NCBI GenBank assembly: GCA_025370845.1
Contig: JAMXFF010000018.1
Span: forward strand, 1-40,759
Length of the DNA: 40,759 nt
Direction of reading: 5' to 3'
Source: Laspinema palackyanum D2a
GTDB lineage: Bacteria; Cyanobacteriota; Cyanobacteriia; Cyanobacteriales; Laspinemataceae
Position numbers and translations under genes: made by a program. Shown here in pieces: positions 1 to 8,380 of this stretch. The notes under the pieces were generated by a model, which saw only the letters and a program-made list of their open reading frames with translations, was not told the origin of the DNA and did not search any database. Within the stretch, counting starts at the first letter, position 1, and every line of letters begins with the position of its first letter.

Positions 1-386
1 GGGGAGGGTTAGGGTGGGGTCCTTCTGACCGGGCAATCACCAGGTCATCCACTCTTGGAGGCGATCGCACCTGTATGAAGGCTGGATAACCCTGTTTCTT
101 CGTGATGCGCGGTAAGCGGTAAGCGGAGCTATCCCGTAGGGAATCGGGCAAGAGGACCCCACCCTAACCCTCCCCTTGCTAAGGGGAGGGGACCGGAAGT
201 AGAGCAAATCACTATGGGAGGGGACCGGAAGTAGAGCAAATTACTAGGAGCGTAAAAAAGCTACTTTTGTAAGGGTGGGGTACCGGGCATCGTCACCCCA
301 AGGAAAACAGTCTGCTTGGGCCAAGTTTCGCTACAATAACAATTAGTTATCTGCTTGATAGAGAAAGGAAATCCGCGACAGCCAAC
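1..386. repeat. Repeat-rich non-coding region upstream of prfB
   Basis: No gene is supported here. A perfect 23-bp inverted repeat joins 1-23 and 153-175 (left arm begins GGGGAGGGTTAGGGTGGGGT). The left arm touches the window edge, so the repeat may extend further. The right arm runs into a short hairpin, CCTCCCCTT-gc-TAAGGGGAGG, at about 169-190. Next comes a 31-bp direct repeat, 184-214 and 216-246, with one mismatch (core GACCGGAAGTAGAGCAAAT). A short doublet TAAGCGG occurs near 112-126. Such C/G-run palindromes are typical interspersed repeats of filamentous cyanobacteria. Confidence 0.8.
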
Positions 387-1509
387 ATGGAAGTTTTAGA
401 AATCAAACGGGAAGTTGAACAGTTGTACGATCGCCTGGGTAAAACCCAGGACTATCTTTGACATTCCCGCTCTCACTGCCAAAATCCACGACTTAGAGCA
501 ATTAGCCGCTCAACCCGAGTTTTGGGAAGACCAGAACAAGGCATCTTCTACCCTGCAAGAACTCAACGACCTCAAGTCTCATTTAGACCAATATCATCAG
601 TGGAAAAATAGCCTAGAAGATACCAAGGCTATCCTAGAACTGCTGGAAATGGAACCGGATGAGGCACTTTGTCAAGAAGCGGAATCCACCCTCACCCAAC
701 TGGACGAAGAACTGGATCGCTGGGAATTAGAACAATTGCTCTGTGGACCCTACGATAAAAGTGGTGCGGTTTTGAGCATCAATGCCGGTGCTGGTGGCAC
801 CGATGCCCAAGATTGGACGGAAATGTTGGTGCGAATGTACACCCGCTGGGGCGAAAGGCACGGGTATAAAGTCCAATGTAGCGAAATCTCCGAGGGAGAC
901 GAAGCGGGGATTAAGTCAGCCACCCTGGAAATTGAGGGACGTTATGCCTATGGCTACTTGAAGGGAGAAAAAGGAACCCACCGACTGGTGAGAATTTCCC
1001 CTTTTAATGCCAACGGCAAGCGGCAAACCAGCTTTGCCGGAGTCGAAGTCATGCCGATGTTGGATGAATCGGTCAAGTTAGAGATTCCCGAGAAAGATTT
1101 AGAAATTACCACCTCCCGTTCCGGGGGGAAAGGCGGTCAAAACGTGAATAAAGTGGAAACAGCCGTGCGCGTGGTGCATTTGCCCACCGGACTTGCTGTG
1201 CGCTGTACCCAGGAGCGATCGCAACTTCAAAACAAAGAAAAAGCCCTCGCTTTACTCAAAGCCAGATTGCTCGTAATCGCTCAAGAGCAACGCGCCCAAG
1301 AAATTGCCGAAATCCGGGGGGATATGGTAGAAGCCGCCTGGGGAAACCAGATTCGCAACTATGTCTTTCACCCTTATCAAATGGTAAAAGACCTCCGCAC
1401 TGGGGTTGAAACGACCAATATTACCGATATTATGAATGGCGAATTCGACGCCTTCATCGAAGCCTATCTTCGTCAGGAAACCCAACTGGGGGACAGCAGT
1501 TCTCTTTAA
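387..1509 (+). CDS. prfB: Peptide chain release factor 2, programmed +1 frameshift
   Basis: RF2 releases finished peptides at UGA and UAA. The ATG at 387 opens a 24-codon frame ([20 protein letters not shown]...) ending in an in-frame TGA at 459-461. The context TAT CTT TGA C is the classic prfB slip site. After slipping +1 on CTT, reading resumes at GAC (460) and continues to 1509, giving about 373 residues. An AGGAC run just upstream of TAT CTT sits where the stimulatory Shine-Dalgarno-like element lies in other prfB genes. The RF2 anticodon-like SPF motif ([10 protein letters not shown]) and the catalytic GGQ ([11 protein letters not shown], about residue 249) are both visible. The frameshift makes translation autoregulated: low RF2 favours slipping at the UGA. 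An annotation starting downstream at 415 would be an artefact. Known mechanism; identity very secure. Confidence 0.97.
459..462 (+). promoter_or_regulatory. prfB: prfB recoding site (CTT TGA C)
   Basis: This is an in-frame UGA preceded by CTT and followed by C, with AGGAC a few bases upstream. It is the conserved +1 programmed frameshift signal of bacterial RF2 genes, and it links the 387 frame to the 460 frame. Confidence 0.93.
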
Positions 1510-1546
1510 GAATTCGGAGTGATTGATTCACTTTTCTTGAGTCAAA

Positions 1547-1604
1547 CCTATTAAAAATTCAGAAGAACAGGTTCGATTTTCTGAGTTTTTAATAGGCTTT
1601 TTTT
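1547..1604 (+). terminator. Rho-independent terminator of prfB
   Basis: Arms CCTATTAAAAATTCAGAA and TTCTGAGTTTTTAATAGG pair over 18 bp with one G-T wobble around a 14-nt loop. They are followed by a run of seven T after a C. It lies about 40 bp after the prfB stop. Confidence 0.88.
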
Positions 1605-1823
1605 GTGTTCAGACTCGGTTAATCCTCCCGGATTAATAAAAATTTCCCGAAGTAACCGGCTAGGATTGTTACTTTTCCTGTTCTCGTCATCAGAGTGACT
1701 TCAGGGTAGGGGTAAATTCTGTCCGAGTTTTTTTAAAACTTGGGGAATTAACCCCCCAAAAAGTGGTAGAATTGAAAAAAATCCTATCACTTTTGTTCAG
1801 AACTCATAATTTTATTAACTGCG

Positions 1824-2051
1824 ATGAGTCACCCATCCACTCCCTCTGAGTTGTCCGATCGCCCCGAACCTGAAACAGCCCCCTTGACTGAATCGGAGTC
1901 CGGTGAAGCCCCTAAAAGCCCCCAAGATAGCTATGTGAAACTGGCGATGCGAAATATGGTTCGCAAGCGGGGGACCTCTTTGAAGCACTTCTTCCTCACC
2001 ACGGCAGGATTGTTGGGGCTACTGGTGGGATTGGCGTATCTAACCCGTTAA
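1824..2051 (+). CDS. DUF3285-type small membrane protein
   Basis: 75 residues. The N-terminal half is acidic, Pro/Ser/Glu-rich and probably disordered. A basic stretch follows ([18 protein letters not shown]), then one hydrophobic C-terminal segment ([17 protein letters not shown]), so it should be a tail-anchored single-pass membrane protein. The arrangement matches a short cyanobacterial family of unknown function (DUF3285), from memory of the family. It sits 19 bp before ybeY on the same strand and is probably co-transcribed. The 219 bp between the prfB terminator and this ATG should hold its promoter, but I could not define convincing -35/-10 boxes. No function is proposed. Confidence 0.8.
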   Translation: MSHPSTPSELSDRPEPETAPLTESESGEAPKSPQDSYVKLAMRNMVRKRGTSLKHFFLTTAGLLGLLVGLAYLTR

Positions 2052-2070
2052 TGCAGAGGATAAAACTAGA

Positions 2071-2592
2071 GTGCAGTGTCAAACTATTCCACTTGATCTG
2101 AGTGTGCAGAATGCCTATTGGGAGTCTGATGTTCCAGGGCCCGTGCCGTTTGAGGCGATCGCCGAGGAAACCTGGGACCAGTGGTTCCAGACTTGGATGC
2201 AACAGCTTGAAAGCGAACTCCCACCGGCGATCGGCTATGAACTAAGCATCCGCTTGAGTGACGATGGGGAAATCCAACAGCTCAATTCCCAATATCGCCA
2301 TCAAGATAAACCCACCGATGTGTTATCCTTTGCCGCTTTAGAGGTAGAGTATCCACAGATAGAGTCTATCTCCGGAGAGATTCCTCTGTATTTAGGGGAC
2401 ATTATTATTTCCGTGGATACAGCCGCTCGACAGGCCGAACAGCAGGAGCATTCCGTCACCGTAGAACTCGCTTGGTTGGCGGCTCATGGACTTCTTCATC
2501 TGTTGGGTTGGGATCATCCGGATGAAGAGAGTTTGACCCGGATGCTAGGTCAACAAGAAACCTTACTCAACGCTGTGGGTCTTGCTTTGTAA
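2071..2592 (+). CDS. ybeY: Endoribonuclease YbeY, rRNA maturation factor
   Basis: 173 residues with a GTG start. YbeY is a zinc-dependent endoribonuclease acting in 16S rRNA 3'-end maturation and ribosome quality control. The signature [11 protein letters not shown] (about residues 140-150) supplies the three metal-binding histidines. The preceding DVLSFA and YLGDIIIS blocks are also typical. The N-terminal part is a little longer than in E. coli, as is usual in cyanobacteria. It lies 19 bp after the DUF3285-type gene and 88 bp before dgkA, which suggests one transcript. Confidence 0.95.
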   Translation: MQCQTIPLDLSVQNAYWESDVPGPVPFEAIAEETWDQWFQTWMQQLESELPPAIGYELSIRLSDDGEIQQLNSQYRHQDKPTDVLSFAALEVEYPQIESISGEIPLYLGDIIISVDTAARQAEQQEHSVTVELAWLAAHGLLHLLGWDHPDEESLTRMLGQQETLLNAVGLAL

Positions 2593-2680
2593 CGATACAG
2601 ACAACACAACTTCTCCAAAAGTGAGGTTGTAGTATGGGTTCAGTATCTGAGCAAACTAGCGCACGGAAGCAATACCTGCT

Positions 2681-3217
2681 ATGAAATTAGACCGTTCGGA
2701 AATAACCGGCCAACCGACTCAATCCGTTGCTCCACCATCAAAATTGTCTACCGTCCTGCCTATGTCTCCCGAGGGATCGACCCCACCACCAAAGCGAGTA
2801 TCGCATCAGCCTACCCGATTCAATCGTGATTTGTCCTGGCAGGTTGCTACGAACTTATTCATTAGTTTTAAATATGCGGCAACGGGAATCAGCTACACCT
2901 TCCAAACCCAACGCAACTTTCGGATTCATGTCGTCATCGGTTCTGTGGCGATCGCCTTGGGGATTTTTTTACAAGTCGGCTTTGTAGAAATTTCCATCAT
3001 TACGTTAACAATTGGGGCCGTTTTAACAATGGAACTCCTGAATACTGCCCTAGAATCTGTAGTGGATTTAACCGTTCAGCAAAGTTACCATGACTTGGCT
3101 AAAATTGCTAAAGATTGTGCTGCTGGTGCCGTATTAATCTCGGCGATCGTAGCGATCGCCGTCGCCGGATGCCTGCTGTTACCCCCCTTATTCACTTGGG
3201 TGCAAACTATTCTTTAA
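2681..3217 (+). CDS. dgkA: Diacylglycerol kinase family membrane protein with N-terminal extension
   Basis: 178 residues. The core from about residue 60 (FKYAATGISYTFQTQRNFRIH) to the C-terminus is the small trimeric integral-membrane DgkA/undecaprenol kinase fold. It has the active-site helix MELLNTALESVVD at about residues 117-129 and three hydrophobic segments. Family members phosphorylate diacylglycerol or undecaprenol; the substrate cannot be told from sequence. The first 55-60 residues are Pro/Ser/Thr-rich and absent from the usual ~120-aa enzyme, though cyanobacterial homologues often have such a tail. A shorter start is possible, but the ATG at 2681 is the first good one. Confidence 0.9.
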   Translation: MKLDRSEITGQPTQSVAPPSKLSTVLPMSPEGSTPPPKRVSHQPTRFNRDLSWQVATNLFISFKYAATGISYTFQTQRNFRIHVVIGSVAIALGIFLQVGFVEISIITLTIGAVLTMELLNTALESVVDLTVQQSYHDLAKIAKDCAAGAVLISAIVAIAVAGCLLLPPLFTWVQTIL

Positions 3218-3553
3218 CTCTGTGTCTTTACCCTCCCCAGTGGAGACAGTCCCCGGTCCCGTTTACACCCTGTACGGTCCCCGCCTAAACTCCTCGGGTT
3301 ATGAATTAATTGGCAAGGCTACAGTCTCAATCGCGATCGGGAAGGGTGGACCTCATCCACCCCTCACCCGAACCCTCGGATCCTCAAACCGGCTCACCCT
3401 CAACTTGGGTTGAAAAACTGATTATTTTATCAGAGAATGTCAATTTATTGATTTAACCGGATTGGCCTAAACTTGCAACTCTAAGCTTTAAACTTTAAAC
3501 TCTAAAATTCCCAATTATTATAATGAGTGTTCGCCTAAAAAGGAGTCTCTACC
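3218..3553. other. Intergenic region dgkA-trpG
   Basis: 336 bp. A 63-codon open frame at 3222-3413 has no recognisable domain, no ribosome binding site and Pro/Thr-rich low-complexity content, so I do not call it a gene. The 3' part, about 3420-3530, is strongly AT-rich and carries a perfect TATAAT at 3519-3524 ahead of trpG. Confidence 0.6.
3519..3524 (+). promoter_or_regulatory. Putative -10 box of trpG
   Basis: TATAAT in the context ATTATTATAATGAGTG, 30 bp before the trpG start codon. No good TTGACA lies 16-18 bp upstream, so the call rests on the -10 match and its position. Confidence 0.35.
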
Positions 3554-4153
3554 TTGATTATCGTTATCGATAACTACGATAGTTTTACTTATAACCTCGT
3601 CCAGTATCTCGGAGAACTGGGCAAAGAAACGGCGATCGCCTCAGATATCCGCGTCTACCGGAACGACCAAATCACCATCGACCAAATTCGTAAATTAGGG
3701 CCAGATGCGATCGTCATCTCTCCAGGACCCGGACGCCCAGAAGATGCAGGCATTTCCCTAGACTTGATTACAGAACTAGCCCCCACCCTGCCGATTCTCG
3801 GCGTTTGTCTCGGCCATCAATGCATTGGACAAGTCTTTGGCGGTCAAATCGTCGGAGCACCGGAACTGATGCATGGTAAAACCTCCGAAGTTCATCACAA
3901 CGGAGTGGGCGTCTTTCAAAACCTAGAGAATCCCTTTACCGCCACTCGGTATCACAGTCTCGTCATTGACCGAGACACCTGTCCGGATGAACTCGAAATT
4001 ACCGCTTGGGTGGAAGATGGCACAATCATGGGAGTCCGACATCGGAAGTATCCCACCCTAGAAGGCGTGCAATTTCACCCCGAAAGCATCCTCACCACTC
4101 CAGGAAAACAACTGCTGAAAAACTTTCTGGATCAGTTGAAATCCCTCGTGTAA
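3554..4153 (+). CDS. trpG: Anthranilate / aminodeoxychorismate synthase glutamine amidotransferase
   Basis: 199 residues. This class I glutamine amidotransferase supplies ammonia to anthranilate synthase (tryptophan) and often also to PABA synthase (folate); in many cyanobacteria one protein probably serves both. N-terminal [19 protein letters not shown] is diagnostic. The nucleophile is Cys85 in GVCLGHQ, with the partner His/Glu in VQFHPESI near residue 174. The TTG start is supported by AAAAAGGAG 9 bp upstream and by alignment of the conserved N-terminus. The presence of folC in this window makes a PABA role worth noting but proves nothing. Confidence 0.93.
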   Translation: MIIVIDNYDSFTYNLVQYLGELGKETAIASDIRVYRNDQITIDQIRKLGPDAIVISPGPGRPEDAGISLDLITELAPTLPILGVCLGHQCIGQVFGGQIVGAPELMHGKTSEVHHNGVGVFQNLENPFTATRYHSLVIDRDTCPDELEITAWVEDGTIMGVRHRKYPTLEGVQFHPESILTTPGKQLLKNFLDQLKSLV

Positions 4154-4213
4154 TCCAACCTTTCATCCTCGACCGTTGACCTTTAAATTCCGCTGTTTGT
4201 AGCGATTTCGATC

Positions 4214-5017
4214 ATGATTAATCGGCGACAGTTTTTCCATTATGGGAAAGTAGCAGCTTTGGCAGGGATTGCCAGCACACTTCCTTCCGCATGGCAACAG
4301 TGGGCAGCGCAAACGCCCCCCAATTCTGCCAACACTTCCCTCTCTGTGCAATGGTTAGGCCATACTTGCTTTTTATTTGAAGGGGAAGGCCAGCGGGTCC
4401 TAGTCAATCCCTTCCGGAGTCTTGGATGTACCGCAGGATATCCCCCCCCATTGGTCTCCGCAGATTTAGTCTTAATTAGTTCCCGGTTATTGGACGAAGG
4501 AAATACCGAAGGACTGCCGGGAGAACCCCGATTATTGTTTGAACCCGGGTCCTATCAGTTTCGCAACAAGCAAATCCAAGGAATTCGCACCGACCACGAT
4601 CGCTATGGCGGACGACGGTTTGGCATCAATGTCGCCTGGAGTTGGACCCAAGCGGGGGTGAAAATCCTCCACTTAGGCGGCGCAGCAGCACCGATTAATT
4701 CAGAACAGCAAATCTTGATGGGACGCCCAGATTTGCTGTTATTGCCTGTCGGGGGAGGACCTAAAGCTTATAGCCCATCGGAAGCTAAGGAAGCAATGGT
4801 CAAATTGAACCCCAAAGTGGTGATTCCCATGCACTATCGCACCACCGCAGCGGATGCTCAAGTTTGCGATTTGGTTGAGGTGGATGAGTTTTTATCAGTT
4901 CTGGATAATCGGGTGGTTGAACAGGTCAATGCCAATTCGATTGAGCTCACTACGGGTAGTTTGCCCGAAACAGGTCCAGTGATTAAGATTATGAGTTATC
5001 AAACGGTAGCGGGTTAA
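4214..5017 (+). CDS. Tat-exported metallo-beta-lactamase-fold protein with degenerate metal site
   Basis: 267 residues. The N-terminus carries a twin-arginine motif (NRRQFF) and a hydrophobic stretch ending near SAWQQWAAQ, so export or membrane anchoring is expected. The rest follows the UlaG-like (COG2220) layout: VQWLGHTCFLFEGEG, VLVNPF, then LLLPVGGG...YSPSEAKEAMVKLNPKVVIPMHY. The HxHxDH metal-binding motif that should follow the second strand is replaced by ISSRLLDEG, and the usual HTGD reads HLGG. The final PMHY histidine is kept. It therefore probably lacks a normal binuclear site and may be non-hydrolytic. It is convergent with the ABC operon and separated from it by a terminator. Confidence 0.82.
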   Translation: MINRRQFFHYGKVAALAGIASTLPSAWQQWAAQTPPNSANTSLSVQWLGHTCFLFEGEGQRVLVNPFRSLGCTAGYPPPLVSADLVLISSRLLDEGNTEGLPGEPRLLFEPGSYQFRNKQIQGIRTDHDRYGGRRFGINVAWSWTQAGVKILHLGGAAAPINSEQQILMGRPDLLLLPVGGGPKAYSPSEAKEAMVKLNPKVVIPMHYRTTAADAQVCDLVEVDEFLSVLDNRVVEQVNANSIELTTGSLPETGPVIKIMSYQTVAG

Positions 5018-5057
5018 AGAGTAGGCAACGGAATTACTCATGACTTCTATAAAGAAG

Positions 5058-5089
5058 GCGGGGCAGTCTATAAACTGCCCCGCTTTCTG
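5058..5089. terminator. Bidirectional terminator between convergent genes
   Basis: GCGGGGCAGT and ACTGCCCCGC form a perfect 10-bp GC-rich stem around CTATAA (5058-5083), followed by TTTCTG. It separates the + strand MBL-fold gene from the - strand permease gene. Confidence 0.85.
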
Positions 5090-5096
5090 ATAGAGA

Positions 5097-6638
5097 TTAA
5101 CTGACTTTTCTACCCATGAGGAGGGCTTTGGTTGCTGATTCTCCAGCGCGGTTGAGTTGCTGACGTAATTTGACAGAGAGTCCCGCTAACATGGCGAGAT
5201 GCCCTAGGAATGCCATGAAGATGGGGGTTGTAGTGGCGTATTCTAGGCCAGATAAGGAGAGGATGGAGAGCAGATAGAGTTCGGGGATGGTTTGGGCTTG
5301 TCCTCCTAGGAGGGCTAGGGTGAGCAGGGGGAGGCCGATCGCAGCCGCAACAACGCCCGTGGCCCACAATGCGCGCTTTTGGGATTTGAGCAAGAGCATG
5401 ATTTGAGCCAGGACTGCATAAATTGCCGCCAAGATGACGTAGAAACCGATCGCGGAAATCGCCTGCAATTTGGAGAGCATTTCCAAAGGCCATAAGAGGA
5501 CCCAGGGGATGAAGACGAGGGCGGTGATGGTGGCACAGATGGCGATCGCCACAGGTGCGGGACTTTTTTCACCCCAGATTAAATCTTGTAACACGGATTG
5601 ACCCTTGGCTTGGTGAGCATAACGTGCCCAATCCAAGAGGGTTTGTCGCGGTGGGGAGAGGGCGGCAATCAGACCCAAAAATAAGAATAAATTCAGGGTC
5701 GCGATCAAATACAGGCGGTCAAACCATAGATAAGCCTCTAATTTCGGATCAGACTCTGAACCCAAATAGGACGTCACTAATCCTAAAAAGAGGACATTCA
5801 CGCAAAAAACCAAGGCATAACTTTGTTTTTTGCTGATCATTGTGGCGGCAGGATTGCGAAATCGTCGATACAACCCTTGCCAAATCCAGTAGGTCCAGAG
5901 GACACAATTAACTAAAGCAAATAGCCGAACGTTGAAGAGATTATCCCCATTTAAGATGAAGCCAAACCATTGATCTGTAGACCAACCTTTTCCATAGGAA
6001 TACCATTCCTGATGCATTAACCAGAACAGCATCCCGAGGGTAACACTGGCCCCCACTAAGGCTTGATGACCTCCCATCAAGGCAAACAGCGCTGCCGCAC
6101 TGTAAAATACAGCGCAAAGGGCGGCTAGGATGACATAGAAACTCAAGACTTCCAAGAGGGGAATTTGGGCAACAATTGCGGTGGCTGCATAACTCGGTAA
6201 GGCGATCGCCACGGCGAGGAATAGTAACACCGGAACCCCGAGCAATTTCCCGATTAAAATGCTCTGACTCGACTGGGGACTGACGCGAATAAAATTCAAA
6301 GTCCCCCGTCGTTCTTCTCGGGCCAAATCGGCAATCAGCAGATAGACTCCTCCGCAGACTAGCACCAAGGGCACAACCCAATAAAACACCTGATTTAAGT
6401 CTTCCTTCCACTGAATCCAATTGACGATGCAAGGGTTATTTTCTTGATATATACAATATGATCCATGCAGGGCGTCCGGTGCAGGAATTTGGCTGAGGAA
6501 GGAGAGAATAATCACCAGTTGAGCAAGGAGGGAAAGCCCAATTGATAAGGTAACGTTACGGCTTATCAATCGACCTTTTAATTCTCGAATAAGTTGGGGA
6601 TTCAATTCCCCAAGATAATCCATTAAACGGCTGGTCAT
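5097..6638 (-). CDS. ABC-2 type transporter permease (second copy)
   Basis: 513 residues with roughly eleven to twelve hydrophobic segments. It opens with MTSRLMDYLGELNPQLIREL, closely matching the start of the neighbouring permease. Both share an N-terminal cytoplasmic helix, a segment with RRGTLNFIRVSPQSSQSILIG (an ABC-2 coupling region), and SPPRQTLLDWARYAH. The two permeases are therefore tandem paralogues that likely form the heterodimeric membrane part of an exporter with the ATPase at 8381-9331. The substrate is not identifiable. It is the third gene of a - strand operon, 66 bp after the first permease. Confidence 0.85.
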   Translation of the reverse strand: MTSRLMDYLGELNPQLIRELKGRLISRNVTLSIGLSLLAQLVIILSFLSQIPAPDALHGSYCIYQENNPCIVNWIQWKEDLNQVFYWVVPLVLVCGGVYLLIADLAREERRGTLNFIRVSPQSSQSILIGKLLGVPVLLFLAVAIALPSYAATAIVAQIPLLEVLSFYVILAALCAVFYSAAALFALMGGHQALVGASVTLGMLFWLMHQEWYSYGKGWSTDQWFGFILNGDNLFNVRLFALVNCVLWTYWIWQGLYRRFRNPAATMISKKQSYALVFCVNVLFLGLVTSYLGSESDPKLEAYLWFDRLYLIATLNLFLFLGLIAALSPPRQTLLDWARYAHQAKGQSVLQDLIWGEKSPAPVAIAICATITALVFIPWVLLWPLEMLSKLQAISAIGFYVILAAIYAVLAQIMLLLKSQKRALWATGVVAAAIGLPLLTLALLGGQAQTIPELYLLSILSLSGLEYATTTPIFMAFLGHLAMLAGLSVKLRQQLNRAGESATKALLMGRKVS

Positions 6639-6704
6639 TGGAGTATTTCCTTCAGGAACAACAACATTGAAAAAAGGGAGGATAAAGGGAGTTGGACTCC
6701 TGGC

Positions 6705-8285
6705 TTAAACTTTGGGAGCTAAATTGCTTTGATTGGCAGCAAACAGCAATTTAGAATGGGATGCACCGGCTCTATGGATTTGATGGTTTAGGGTGAAGGT
6801 TAAGGCTGCGATCGCCGCCACTTGACCCAAGAAACTAAGAACAGTCGCCATTGTGGATGCTTCCGTTAGGGCAAACCAGGGTGAACCAAAGACGAACATC
6901 ATCCATAACGTGGTGTTGACAGAAATAGTCTTGAAAAATAAGGTGAACACCAGGGCCGGTAAACTCAGGGTAACCATCACCATTCCCATTGCCAGGAGTC
7001 CGGGTTTGGGGAATTTGATAAAGTACAAAGACTGGGCGATCGCACTGTAAATCCAGATTAAATTTAACGTCATCACCAGCCCTATTCCCGCTTTAAAAGT
7101 CTCTTCAAAACTGCCGTGCCACAGGAGAATCCACGGGATCCAAATTGCGGCTACCATTCCTAAATTAATGGCGATCGCCACTACAGACGGACTTTTGTCT
7201 CCCCAAATCCAATCATTCCATTTAGAGGAGGGAGGTTTAATCCCTTGCCGCCGCTTTTCATGAGCATAGCGCGCCCAATCCAAGAGGGTTTGTCGTTGGG
7301 GAGAAATCGCCGGAATAATCAACAGAAACATGATCACTGTTAAGATGGATACAATCAACATCATCGGCATCAAATTCTCTTGGATAGCCATCGGAGAAAT
7401 CCAGGGGTAGAACAACCCCAGCATCCAGATTTGAAGGCTGGCTGCTAACCCATAACTTTGAGCCTTACTTAATAACGTCCCATTGGGATTTTTGAACCGA
7501 CGATTCAGCCCTTGCCAAATCCAGTAATTTCCCATAACTAAACTAAGGAATAGCCAGCAAAACACAATTTCATAATTTGTTTTTTGATATTCCCAGAAAA
7601 ACCACTTAAATACAAACTCGTTAAATTCGCTGTACTCCCACTTCACGGAGTACAAAATCACCGAAACCAAACAGGAACCTAACCAACCGGCTAAAGCACT
7701 ACTGACGATCGCTTGATATTGTACTTCAGCCACAAATAAGGCATTTAGAAGAGATGCCGTATATAGAAAAGTAGCCGAGGCAGCGATGACGGCGTAAAAA
7801 CCGAAGATCCACCCGAGGGGAACACCTGCGGCGATCGCACAGCTCAAATGTAAGGGAATCGCCAACCCGAGTCCCAGGTACAATAGAACTGGAACCCCGA
7901 GCAATTTACCGAGCAAAATGTTTTGACTGGTTCGGGGACTCAACCGCAGAAAATTTAGGGTTCCTCGGCGTTGTTCCTTCACCAAATCGCTACTTAATAA
8001 ATAAACGCCTCCAACGAATAACAGTAACGCCAGGATGAAGCTGAGACTATGAAAGGCAAGCAGCCACTGAATCACCGTTTCATACTGTTGACAGTATCCT
8101 CCAACAATTTCCTCGGACCAACCGAGACAATTTCTTTGAGAAGAAACCCCCACAATGAGGCACTGACTAATCGCGGATAGAAACAAAACAATTCCCACCG
8201 AACGGCGAGTCAAGCGCCCTTTTATTTCTCGAACTAACTGGGGATTTCCTTCCCCCAAGTTTTCTAATAATCTTGTAGACATCAT
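6705..8285 (-). CDS. ABC-2 type transporter permease (first copy)
   Basis: 526 residues, multi-spanning. It starts MMSTRLLENLGEGNPQLVRE; the first or second ATG is possible. QRRGTLNFLRLSPRTSQNILLG near residue 105 and SPQRQTLLDWARYAHEKRRQ near 320 are shared with the next gene. It lies between the ATPase gene (95-bp gap) and the paralogous permease (66-bp gap), all on the - strand, which indicates one transporter. Such GldA/NatA-style exporters can move peptides, lipids, polysaccharides or ions. Nothing in the sequence picks the cargo. Confidence 0.85.
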   Translation of the reverse strand: MMSTRLLENLGEGNPQLVREIKGRLTRRSVGIVLFLSAISQCLIVGVSSQRNCLGWSEEIVGGYCQQYETVIQWLLAFHSLSFILALLLFVGGVYLLSSDLVKEQRRGTLNFLRLSPRTSQNILLGKLLGVPVLLYLGLGLAIPLHLSCAIAAGVPLGWIFGFYAVIAASATFLYTASLLNALFVAEVQYQAIVSSALAGWLGSCLVSVILYSVKWEYSEFNEFVFKWFFWEYQKTNYEIVFCWLFLSLVMGNYWIWQGLNRRFKNPNGTLLSKAQSYGLAASLQIWMLGLFYPWISPMAIQENLMPMMLIVSILTVIMFLLIIPAISPQRQTLLDWARYAHEKRRQGIKPPSSKWNDWIWGDKSPSVVAIAINLGMVAAIWIPWILLWHGSFEETFKAGIGLVMTLNLIWIYSAIAQSLYFIKFPKPGLLAMGMVMVTLSLPALVFTLFFKTISVNTTLWMMFVFGSPWFALTEASTMATVLSFLGQVAAIAALTFTLNHQIHRAGASHSKLLFAANQSNLAPKV

Positions 8286-8380
8286 TTCAGACCTTCTTTG
8301 ATGATTCTTAACGCTTCAACATCAATGCCTAACTATGAGGGAAAATTTCAGTCAGATCCAACCCAACCGCTTGCTAGAGT

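Noticed and set aside
1772-1810. Promoter TTGAAA...CATAAT before the DUF3285-type gene
   Set aside because: The spacer is 27 bp, too long for a sigma-70-type promoter.
3222-3413. 63-aa open frame after dgkA
   Set aside because: No ribosome site, no domain, low-complexity content, and it lies in a variable intergenic region.
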